Both the position numbers and the translations under genes were made by a program. Below the pieces are notes generated by a model. It saw only the letters and a list, made by a program, of their open reading frames with translations. It did no database searches and was not told the DNA's origin. From Bacteroidaceae bacterium (GTDB lineage Bacteria; Bacteroidota; Bacteroidia; Bacteroidales; Bacteroidaceae), in contig JALNVG010000142.1 of the NCBI GenBank assembly GCA_023227685.1, positions 1 through 6,453 of the forward strand: a DNA stretch of 6,453 nucleotides. Direction: 5' to 3'. Position 1 is the stretch's first letter; each line of letters begins with the position of its first letter. Positions 1-6,167 of this stretch are shown one piece after another.

Positions 1-727
1 AGGTGGAGTTCAGGCAATTGCTGCTATGGCTTACGGTACGGAAAGTATTCCTAAAGTTTATAAAATAGCTGGACCGGGCAATCAATATGTACAGGCAGCC
101 AAACAATTAGTGAGCTTACGTGATGTAGCAATCGATTTACCTGCCGGACCATCAGAAGTTGAAGTACTGGCTGATGAAACAGCTAATCCGGTATTCGTAG
201 CGGCAGATTTGTTATCTCAGGCAGAACATGGAGTAGACAGTCAGGTTTTACTTGTTTCTACAAGCGAAGAATTAATTTATGCCGTAAAAAAAGAAGTGAA
301 GCGCCAATTGGATGTATTACCTCGCAAGGAGATAGCCGAACAAGCTCTTGAAAACAGCAAATTAGTTCTTGTAAAAGACATAGAAGAAGCCCTTGGCGTA
401 ACTAATGAATATGCCCCAGAACACTTAATTATACAAACAGCAAATTACGAGAAAGATGCAGAAGGAGTGATAAATGCCGGATCTGTATTTCTCGGCCCTC
501 ATTCTACCGAAAGTGCAGGCGATTATGCATCAGGTACGAACCATACATTGCCAACTAACGGTTATGCCAAAATGTATAGTGGAGTAAGCCTGGATAGTTT
601 TATTAAGAAAATTACTTTTCAAGAAATTACTTCCGAAGGATTGAAAGAGATTGGACCGGCTATTGAAGTAATGGCTGCTAACGAAAAGCTAGAAGGACAC
701 AGAAATGCCGTTGCAGTTAGATTATAA
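1..727 (+). CDS. hisD: Histidinol dehydrogenase, 3' part (5' end outside the window)
   Basis: This enzyme performs the last two steps of histidine synthesis, oxidising L-histidinol to L-histidine with two NAD+ in the cytoplasm. The reading frame is open from the window edge (first full codon at 2), leaving 241 residues of a family of about 430, so roughly the N-terminal 190 are missing. The methionine at 26 is internal: the family motif GGVQAIAA, immediately followed by AYGTESIPKV, begins upstream of it. Active-site signatures are intact: the zinc ligands Gln and His in SQAEHG (codons 218-220 and 227-229), the catalytic Glu-His pair in APEHL (419-424), the Asp ligand in AGDYASG (521-523) and the last His ligand in LEGHRN (698-700). 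Assignments follow the well-studied E. coli enzyme. It is first in a plus-strand run with hisC and hisB, in the usual Bacteroides order; hisG probably lies upstream, outside the window. Confidence 0.97.
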   Translation, partial: GGVQAIAAMAYGTESIPKVYKIAGPGNQYVQAAKQLVSLRDVAIDLPAGPSEVEVLADETANPVFVAADLLSQAEHGVDSQVLLVSTSEELIYAVKKEVKRQLDVLPRKEIAEQALENSKLVLVKDIEEALGVTNEYAPEHLIIQTANYEKDAEGVINAGSVFLGPHSTESAGDYASGTNHTLPTNGYAKMYSGVSLDSFIKKITFQEITSEGLKEIGPAIEVMAANEKLEGHRNAVAVRL

Positions 728-805
728 ATCTCGCGTTCATTTTTTTTAAAACGACTTTGAAGTACAATAGGATACATGTTTTTTTACTAATATAATAATC
801 GAATT

Positions 806-1855
806 ATGAGAACTTTAGAAGAATTGACAAGGCCAAATATTTGGAAACTGAAACCTTATTCTTCGGCCCGTAACGAATATAGCGGACATCAGGCATCGGT
901 ATTTCTTGATGCGAATGAAAATCCGTACAATAGTCCGACCAATAGATATCCCGATCCTTTGCAGAAAGAGCTCAAACTATCTCTTTCTAAAGTAAAAGAA
1001 GTGAACCCTGAAAACATCTTTCTGGGTAATGGTAGCGACGAAGCGATTGATCTTCAATTCCGTTGCTTTTGCGAACCCGGAATAGATAATGTTGTGGCTA
1101 TTGAGCCTACTTATGGTATGTATCGTGTATGTGCAGATATTAATAATATCGAATATCGTCCGGTACCGCTCGATGAACATTTTGAGTTCAAGGCTGATCA
1201 TCTTCTTGCTGCATCAGACAAGCATACAAAATTGATTTTTCTTTGCTCTCCTAATAATCCGACGGGTAATAACCTGCCACGTGAAGAAATGATAAAGGTC
1301 CTTGAAAATTTTGACGGATTAGTCATTATAGATGAAGCATATAAGGATTTCTCAGATTCACCTTCTTTTTTAAAGGAACTTAGCAGGTTCCCTAATTTGA
1401 TTATCCTGCAAACTTTTTCTAAAGCATTCGGTTGTGCAGCTATCCGACTGGGCATGGCTTTTGCCTCACTCGACATCATAAATATACTCAACGAGGTGAA
1501 GTATCCATATAATGTGAACCAACTTACACAACAAAAGGCCTTGGAAATGCTCCAGCGATACTATCTGGTTGAACGTTGGGTTAAAACACTCAAAGAAGAA
1601 AAGATAATATTAAAAGAAAAATTGTCTCAATTACCGATAATAAAAGAGATTTATCCGTCGGATGCAAACTTTTTACTCGTACGCGTAACGAATGCCGAAA
1701 AAATATATAATTATCTGGTGGACAAGGGAATTATTGTGCGTAACCGTAGTTCTATCACCCTTTGTCTCAATTGTCTACGAATTACTATCGGCAAAAGTAT
1801 CGAGAATGAAAAAGTGCTCTCTGCCCTAAAAGCATATCCGGCTGAAAAGAACTAA
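806..1855 (+). CDS. hisC: Histidinol-phosphate aminotransferase (PLP-dependent, fold type I)
   Basis: HisC transfers an amino group from glutamate to imidazole acetol phosphate, giving L-histidinol phosphate. The 349-residue protein is full length for the family. Visible signatures are NRYPDP with Tyr48 (reaches the partner subunit's cofactor in the dimer), GNGSDE (75-79, cofactor phosphate contact), SPNNPTG with Asn151, DEAY with Asp176 and Tyr179, the Schiff-base lysine Lys206 in TFSKAFG, Arg214 in IRLG, and the substrate-carboxylate arginine Arg325 in NCLRITIG. The start is supported by the N-terminal ELTRPNIWKLKPYSSAR block, typical of Bacteroidetes HisC. No Shine-Dalgarno sequence precedes it; the leader is A/T rich. 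It lies 78 bp after hisD and 20 bp before hisB on the same strand, so co-transcription is likely. Long antisense frames inside it are shadows. Confidence 0.97.
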   Translation: MRTLEELTRPNIWKLKPYSSARNEYSGHQASVFLDANENPYNSPTNRYPDPLQKELKLSLSKVKEVNPENIFLGNGSDEAIDLQFRCFCEPGIDNVVAIEPTYGMYRVCADINNIEYRPVPLDEHFEFKADHLLAASDKHTKLIFLCSPNNPTGNNLPREEMIKVLENFDGLVIIDEAYKDFSDSPSFLKELSRFPNLIILQTFSKAFGCAAIRLGMAFASLDIINILNEVKYPYNVNQLTQQKALEMLQRYYLVERWVKTLKEEKIILKEKLSQLPIIKEIYPSDANFLLVRVTNAEKIYNYLVDKGIIVRNRSSITLCLNCLRITIGKSIENEKVLSALKAYPAEKN

Positions 1856-1875
1856 ATAGATTAAGAATAAATGAT

Positions 1876-2997
1876 ATGAAAAAGATCTTATTTATAGATA
1901 GAGATGGCACACTTGTAATTGAACCACCGGTTGACTACCAACTTGACTCATTTGAAAAATTAGAATTTTATCCCAAAGTAATGCGTAACTTAGGGTTCGT
2001 TCGCAGCAATTTAGACTTTTTGTTTGTGATGGTTACAAATCAAGATGGATTAGGCACGAAATCTTTCCCCGAAGAAACCTTTTGGCCGGCTCATAACCTG
2101 ATGCTAAAGACTTTGGCAGGAGAGGGTATAACCTTTGACGACATTCTTATCGACCGCAGTATGCCTGCCGACAATGCCCCGACGCGCAAACCACGTACGG
2201 GAATGCTAAAGAAATATATCGATAATCCAGATTATGATTTGAAAGGAAGCTTCGTGATCGGCGATCGTCCTGCAGATATGGAATTGGCCAAAAATTTGGG
2301 GTGCCGCGGCATTTATATGAATGACTCCGATCAATTGCTCAAAGAAAAAGGACTAACGGATGTCTGCTCCATGTATTCTTCGGACTGGGATAAAGTTTCG
2401 GAATTCCTTTTTGCAGGCGAAAGAAAAGCTGAAGTACACAGAGTGACCAAAGAAACAGATGTATTTGTCTCTCTGGATTTGGATGGACACGGGAAGTGTG
2501 CAATTTCCACAGGATTGGGATTCTTTGATCATATGCTTGAACAGATAGGCAAACATTCGGGCATGGACCTGACGGTTACAGTTAAAGGTGACTTAAGTGT
2601 GGATGAACATCATACGATCGAAGATACCGCCATTGTACTTGGAGAGTGTATTTATAAGGCACTGGGCAGTAAAAGGGGAATTGAACGTTATGGATATTCT
2701 TTACCTATGGACGATTGTTTATGCCAGGTATGTCTTGATTTTGGTGGCAGGTCATGGCTGGTGTGGAATACGGAATTTCACCGCGAGAAAGTAGGAGATA
2801 TGCCCACAGAAATGTTTCTGCACTTTTTTAAATCTCTGAGCGATTCGGCCAAGATGAATCTTAATATCAAAGCTGAAGGCGAAAATGAACATCATAAGAT
2901 AGAAGGTATTTTCAAAGCCCTTGCCAGAGCACTAAAGATGGCTATGAGGCGTGATGTATATCATTATGAATTACCAACAAGTAAAGGAGAATTGTAA
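1876..2997 (+). CDS. hisB: Bifunctional histidinol-phosphatase / imidazoleglycerol-phosphate dehydratase
   Basis: A 373-residue fusion supplying two pathway steps. Residues 1 to about 165 form a HAD-family histidinol-phosphate phosphatase: nucleophile and acid Asp8/Asp10 in DRDGT, Thr54 in VTNQDG, Lys105 in RKPRTG, and Asp130/Asp134 in GDRPAD. Residues from about 185 to the end form imidazoleglycerol-phosphate dehydratase, which makes imidazole acetol phosphate: GFFDHM (His219), DEHHTIED (His245, His246, Glu249), GGRSW, and EHHKIEG (His339, His340, Glu343), the paired His-rich motifs that bind two Mn2+ ions. Length and colinearity match the E. coli HisB fusion, including identical numbering through the phosphatase domain. 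One difference stands out: the four zinc ligands of the E. coli phosphatase loop (Cys93, His95, Cys101, Cys103) are Asp, Ser, Ala and Thr here. The gene starts 20 bp after hisC. It ends only 9 bp from the stop codon of a convergent gene, with no visible terminator hairpin. Confidence 0.97.
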   Translation: MKKILFIDRDGTLVIEPPVDYQLDSFEKLEFYPKVMRNLGFVRSNLDFLFVMVTNQDGLGTKSFPEETFWPAHNLMLKTLAGEGITFDDILIDRSMPADNAPTRKPRTGMLKKYIDNPDYDLKGSFVIGDRPADMELAKNLGCRGIYMNDSDQLLKEKGLTDVCSMYSSDWDKVSEFLFAGERKAEVHRVTKETDVFVSLDLDGHGKCAISTGLGFFDHMLEQIGKHSGMDLTVTVKGDLSVDEHHTIEDTAIVLGECIYKALGSKRGIERYGYSLPMDDCLCQVCLDFGGRSWLVWNTEFHREKVGDMPTEMFLHFFKSLSDSAKMNLNIKAEGENEHHKIEGIFKALARALKMAMRRDVYHYELPTSKGEL

Positions 2998-3006
2998 ATG
3001 TTCGAT

Positions 3007-3540
3007 CTATTTGTTTGCAGCTGTATGTAAAATAAAAGTAGTTGCACCGATAGTAACAACCGTTTCATCCCCAATGCATCTTTTTTCCTTATCTCCGAGA
3101 ATTTCATTCCTTATAAATGTACCGGTTATACTCGGTGCATCGTGAATGGTATAAATAAGTCTTCCTGTCTTGCTACAACGAACATTAATGATGCAGTGAC
3201 GTCTATCCATGCTGCGATCATGTGTTTCTATGGGTGTGGAAATAACTGTACCGACCGAATGTCTACCAATGACGTTATCTCCTTCTCGTAAAGGCAATAC
3301 TTGCTTGTAACCAAATATATTTTCAATTACGGAAATAGAACCGAATCCTTCTCCATAAGAATCTCTTTCTTCTTCTTGATTTTCTTCTTGTCGGATATTA
3401 TTTACCTTACTTTTACCCAAACGTATACTGAACTCCTTATGACAATTTTCACATTCGAAAACAAGCGATTGGCCTTCGGTGTATTTGGTTTCATCAAAAT
3501 AAACATAATTTTCACATTTCGGACAACGAACTCGTTTCAT
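3007..3540 (-). CDS. Zinc-ribbon plus FHA-domain protein
   Basis: A 177-residue, probably cytoplasmic protein; no signal peptide or membrane segment is visible. The N-terminal 40 residues are a zinc ribbon with CPKC (Cys6, Cys9) and CENC (Cys30, Cys33). A charged linker rich in Glu, Gln and Asn (about 45-62) follows. Residues about 79-172 form a forkhead-associated domain: IGR (Arg93), SMDRRH (Ser110 and His115), TGTFIRN (139-145) and a C-terminal GDETVVTIG strand. FHA domains bind phosphothreonine peptides, so this is probably a signalling reader or scaffold; its partner is not known. In the usual S-x-N-G-T loop the Asn is Thr139 here, but the phosphate-contacting Arg93 and Ser110 are kept. 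It starts 25 bp downstream of the HU/SPOR gene on the same strand, with no obvious promoter of its own, so the two are likely one transcript. The start is the only Met before the first CxxC. Confidence 0.88.
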   Translation of the reverse strand: MKRVRCPKCENYVYFDETKYTEGQSLVFECENCHKEFSIRLGKSKVNNIRQEENQEEERDSYGEGFGSISVIENIFGYKQVLPLREGDNVIGRHSVGTVISTPIETHDRSMDRRHCIINVRCSKTGRLIYTIHDAPSITGTFIRNEILGDKEKRCIGDETVVTIGATTFILHTAANK

Positions 3541-3565
3541 ATGGAGATATTAAATAGTTTAGAAA

Positions 3566-4651
3566 TCAATAGATATAAACCCAGGCGTCTTTATATTCGC
3601 CTTTCTTTCTCAAATTCTGCATCTGCTCATTTGCATCATCGCGATCGCTTAGCGTTTTTATGCAGACACGTATATTATTGTCCTTTTGTATGATTTTCGC
3701 ATCTGTATAACCGTTGCTTTTTAAAGTTTCTATCAACTTTTCGGCTGAACCTTTTGATATGCTACTTGCAACAATGATATGATAACGTCCGGTGGTGGGT
3801 CTCATTTCAACAGGCTTTTGCTTGGCCAATTCTTCACGCTTCAATTGGTCGGTCCCGTCTTTCATCTTCACCGGATTACTGATACTTTTCATGGGTCGAT
3901 CATTCTTTGGCGTTACAACCTTATGTTCTTGGGCCGAAGATGTCGATGTCAATACCGGCGTTAATGGTATAGCATGTCCCTCTAATCTCTCAATCAATTC
4001 GGAAGGAAGAAGTTGCGAATAATTATTCTTTTGAAGACCGGTATTCTTTACCGGTGTGGAATAAGCAAAAAACAAAATTATGCCTACTAAAATAGCCGCT
4101 GCACTTCTGATAAATGAATAGCCGAGCTTGACTTTGCGGACCTTTTGGAGTTGCTGTTTCTTTTGTGGAACAGTCGGTATCCACACTTGCGGAATTTCTT
4201 TATTTCCAACCTTGGACTGTTGCTGCAAATCAGCAATTGTACTCATTTCAAAGGGCTCGAGTCCATAAAAAGATTTAGCAAAATAGTTATTGTCAAGCGG
4301 TATGAATTCATATGTATTGTGCATGGTGAAGTGTATTTCACCAATGTTGCCCAAAACAACCTTACCTTCTTCGTGAAGCACGGAAACCATCTTTTCCACT
4401 TCCTTTTCTATCATGCGCGTAGCATCAGAGAAGTTTGTGTTATAGACTGTCATGTATGATTGAGCTAACATACCATCGTTCATTTTCAACTTCGGATTAA
4501 AGCAGATGGAACGAATCGGCGGGAAAAACAGATTTTCTTCTTCTTTTTTCTGAGCCGGAGAGTAGTTTGCTACAAATCCTCCGAAATTAGGAATGATAAC
4601 ACAATCATTCTCTAACAATAAGGCTTCTATATGTTTTGTTAATTCAGTCAT
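3566..4651 (-). CDS. Membrane-anchored CCDC81-type HU-domain protein with C-terminal SPOR domain
   Basis: A 361-residue protein with four parts. Residues 1 to about 60 resemble the first bacterial CCDC81-like HU domain (ELTKHIEALL, then DCVIIPNFGGF). Residues about 65-135 resemble the second; GKVVLGNIGEIHF matches the HU beta-arm entry. A basic stretch (about 163-175, KKQQLQKVRKVK) precedes one hydrophobic helix (about 180-198). By the positive-inside rule this puts the HU domains in the cytoplasm and the rest in the periplasm. A Pro/Ser/Thr/Lys-rich linker (about 200-285) leads to a SPOR domain (about 287-361, starting GRYHIIVAS), a fold that binds denuded peptidoglycan glycan strands. The architecture is known from Bacteroidetes and has been proposed to link nucleoid and envelope; DNA binding by this protein is inferred only. 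The start is fixed by the conserved N-terminus. It heads a two-gene unit with the zinc-ribbon/FHA gene and is divergent from ugd. Confidence 0.9.
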   Translation of the reverse strand: MTELTKHIEALLLENDCVIIPNFGGFVANYSPAQKKEEENLFFPPIRSICFNPKLKMNDGMLAQSYMTVYNTNFSDATRMIEKEVEKMVSVLHEEGKVVLGNIGEIHFTMHNTYEFIPLDNNYFAKSFYGLEPFEMSTIADLQQQSKVGNKEIPQVWIPTVPQKKQQLQKVRKVKLGYSFIRSAAAILVGIILFFAYSTPVKNTGLQKNNYSQLLPSELIERLEGHAIPLTPVLTSTSSAQEHKVVTPKNDRPMKSISNPVKMKDGTDQLKREELAKQKPVEMRPTTGRYHIIVASSISKGSAEKLIETLKSNGYTDAKIIQKDNNIRVCIKTLSDRDDANEQMQNLRKKGEYKDAWVYIY

Positions 4652-4656
4652 CTTTG

Positions 4657-4664
4657 CAAAAGTA
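4657..4664 (-). promoter_or_regulatory. Candidate Bacteroides-type -7 element for the HU/SPOR gene
   Basis: On the minus strand this reads TACTTTTG, an exact match to the Bacteroides -7 consensus TAnnTTTG, and continues into the TTTGC often seen there. No TTTG is found about 20 bp upstream where the -33 box would sit, so support is partial. It ends only 5 bp before the ATG at 4651, so transcription would be expected to start at or within a few bases of the start codon. Confidence 0.5.
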
Positions 4665-4675
4665 ATAGTTATTTT

Positions 4676-4689
4676 TTACATTCATGTAA
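4676..4689. promoter_or_regulatory. 14-bp dyad, possible operator in the divergent intergenic region
   Basis: TTACAT-TC-ATGTAA is a perfect 6-bp inverted repeat with a 2-bp spacer. It lies 11 bp upstream of the minus-strand -7 candidate, between where the -33 and -7 boxes would be, so a bound protein would block that promoter. The short, AT-rich arms make chance a real alternative. No regulator gene is in the window. Confidence 0.3.
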
Positions 4690-4709
4690 GAAATAAGAAA
4701 AATAATGTT

Positions 4710-4717
4710 TATTTTTG
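4710..4717 (+). promoter_or_regulatory. Candidate Bacteroides-type -7 element for ugd
   Basis: TATTTTTG matches TAnnTTTG exactly and would give a leader of roughly 55-60 nt before the ugd start at 4779. No TTTG box lies at the right distance upstream. A weaker alternative is TTTG at 4725-4728 with TAGACTTG at 4752-4759 (one mismatch, 23-bp spacer), which would give a leader of about 15 nt. The sequence alone does not decide between them. Confidence 0.35.
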
Positions 4718-4737
4718 GCGTGATTTTGAAAAAGTCA

Positions 4738-4775
4738 TGATACTTAATTAATAGACTTGATACATAATTAATAGA
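4738..4775 (+). repeat. Tandem pair of 18-bp direct repeats upstream of ugd
   Basis: TGATACTTAATTAATAGA (4738-4755) and TGATACATAATTAATAGA (4758-4775) are identical at 17 of 18 positions, separated by CT, giving a 20-bp period. The second copy ends 3 bp before the ugd start codon, so the repeats occupy the ribosome-loading region and perhaps the core promoter. The pair could be two protein-binding sites on the same helix face or a local duplication; nothing in the window names a binding protein. Confidence 0.7.
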
Positions 4776-4778
4776 AAA

Positions 4779-6092
4779 ATGAAAATAGCTATTGTTGGAA
4801 CCGGGTACGTAGGATTGGTAACCGGAACTTGTTTTGCCGAAATAGGCTTGGATGTCACTTGTGTTGATGTTGATGAAAAGAAGATTGAATCTTTAAAAAA
4901 GGGCGTTATGCCTATTTATGAAAGAGGTTTGGAAGAGATGGTTGCACGCAACAGTACTGCCGGGCGCTTAAATTTTACAACTTCTTTGGAAAGCTGTCTT
5001 GATGACGCCGAAATTATCTTCAGTGCCGTAGGTACACCTCCGGATGAAGATGGAAGTGCCGATTTGAAATACGTTTTGCAGGTTGCACGTACCATCGGTC
5101 GCAATATGAAAGATTACAAACTTGTTGTCACCAAAAGTACCGTACCTGTGGGAACTGCACGAAAAGTGCGTCATGCTATCCAAGAGGAATTGGATAAACG
5201 AGGTGTCAAGATGGAATTTGATGTAGCTTCCAATCCTGAATTCTTAAAGGAAGGAAAAGCGATCAGTGATTTTATGAGCCCGGACCGTGTAGTGGTAGGT
5301 GTTGAGTCCGAACGTGCCAAAGAGATGATGACAAAATTGTATAAACCATTTTTGCTGAATAATTTCCGTGTGATATTTATGGATATTCCATCGGCCGAAA
5401 TGACTAAGTATGCGGCCAATTCAATGTTGGCTACCCGCATAAGTTTTATGAATGACATCGCTAATCTTTGCTCTTTGGTGGGAGCTGATGTAAATATGGT
5501 ACGCAACGGAATTGGTTCAGATACCCGTATCGGCAGAAAATTCCTTTATGCAGGTATCGGTTATGGTGGTTCTTGTTTTCCGAAAGATGTGAAAGCTCTG
5601 GTAAAAACAGCCAGTCAGAATGGCTATAGAATGCAGGTGCTCGAAGCAGTTGAAGAAGTGAACGAAGCACAGAAAAGTATTCTTTTTGATAAATTATCTG
5701 CGTTTTACAAGGGTGATCTGAACGGAAAAACTATTGCGCTCTGGGGATTGGCTTTTAAGCCTGAGACAGATGATATGCGTGAAGCTCCAGCTTTAAATAT
5801 TATTGATAAGCTGCTGAAGGCCAATTGTAAAGTTCGTGCCTATGATCCACAGGCGATGAATGAATGTAAGAGGAGGATTGGCGATTCAATATATTATGCG
5901 GTAGATATGTATGATGCCGCACTTGACGCTGATGCCTTATTGATGATTACGGAATGGAAAGAATTCCGCTTGCCTTCATGGGCGGTAATCAAAAAGACAA
6001 TGAACAATCCGGTTGTTATAGACGGTCGCAATATTTATGATGTGGACGATATGAAAGAATCCGGATTTACATATACTTGTATCGGTAGGTAA
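4779..6092 (+). CDS. ugd: UDP-glucose 6-dehydrogenase
   Basis: Ugd oxidises UDP-glucose twice with NAD+ to give UDP-glucuronate, a precursor of capsule, exopolysaccharide and lipopolysaccharide sugars. The 437-residue length is normal. The N-terminal Rossmann domain has GTGYVG (7-12) and Asp30 at the end of the second strand, which contacts the NAD ribose. STVPVG (120-125) and PEFLKEG (153-159) line the active site. The central helix carries Lys210 and Asn214 in AEMTKYAANS. The catalytic nucleophile is Cys266 in GGSCFPKD, with Asp270. The C-terminal UDP-binding domain contains WGLAFKPETDDMREAP (322-337). The family also includes UDP-mannose and UDP-N-acetyl sugar dehydrogenases; the FLKEG and GGSCFPKD forms fit UDP-glucose best. 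No Shine-Dalgarno sequence is seen; the start is preceded by an A-rich run. It appears monocistronic: divergent from the HU/SPOR gene upstream and followed by a terminator. Confidence 0.95.
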   Translation: MKIAIVGTGYVGLVTGTCFAEIGLDVTCVDVDEKKIESLKKGVMPIYERGLEEMVARNSTAGRLNFTTSLESCLDDAEIIFSAVGTPPDEDGSADLKYVLQVARTIGRNMKDYKLVVTKSTVPVGTARKVRHAIQEELDKRGVKMEFDVASNPEFLKEGKAISDFMSPDRVVVGVESERAKEMMTKLYKPFLLNNFRVIFMDIPSAEMTKYAANSMLATRISFMNDIANLCSLVGADVNMVRNGIGSDTRIGRKFLYAGIGYGGSCFPKDVKALVKTASQNGYRMQVLEAVEEVNEAQKSILFDKLSAFYKGDLNGKTIALWGLAFKPETDDMREAPALNIIDKLLKANCKVRAYDPQAMNECKRRIGDSIYYAVDMYDAALDADALLMITEWKEFRLPSWAVIKKTMNNPVVIDGRNIYDVDDMKESGFTYTCIGR

Positions 6093-6132
6093 ATTCGGCT
6101 ATTACCTTATTATATAATTTGTTTTAAATAAG

Positions 6133-6167
6133 AAAAAAGGAAGATGAATAAATCATCTTCCTTTTTT
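6133..6167. terminator. Bidirectional intrinsic terminator between ugd and mtgA
   Basis: A perfect 15-bp inverted repeat: AAAAAAGGAAGATGA (6133-6147), loop ATAAA, TCATCTTCCTTTTTT (6153-6167). The core 9-bp stem is flanked by A6 and T6, so it ends in a U-run whichever strand is transcribed and can serve both convergent genes. The right arm starts exactly at the mtgA stop codon and extends into its last codons. Confidence 0.9.

Noticed and set aside
756..780. TTTG at 756-759 with TACATGTT at 773-780 as a promoter for hisC
   Set aside because: The spacer is 13 bp rather than about 20, and the -7 box lacks the TTTG end.
977..1491. Two antisense open frames of 74 and 97 residues inside hisC
   Set aside because: They lie opposite a clearly conserved aminotransferase, have no recognisable domain and no promoter-like leader.
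1871..1879. Mini-frame ATG-ATA-TGA overlapping the hisB start, possible translational coupling element
   Set aside because: Only two codons, easily produced by chance in AT-rich DNA, and no supporting ribosome-binding signal.
3301..3693. 130-residue plus-strand frame over the FHA and HU/SPOR genes
   Set aside because: It is antisense to two domain-supported genes, and its composition (runs of Phe, Ile, Ser) is the mirror of Lys/Glu-rich coding sequence.
4145..4459. 104-residue plus-strand frame opposite the HU domains
   Set aside because: A shadow of the conserved HU/SPOR gene; no family resemblance.
4653..4660. TTTGCAAA palindrome as a separate operator
   Set aside because: It overlaps the TTTGC end of the -7 element, which explains it more simply.
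5171..5506. 111-residue minus-strand frame inside ugd
   Set aside because: It is antisense to the conserved catalytic region of Ugd, with no independent support.
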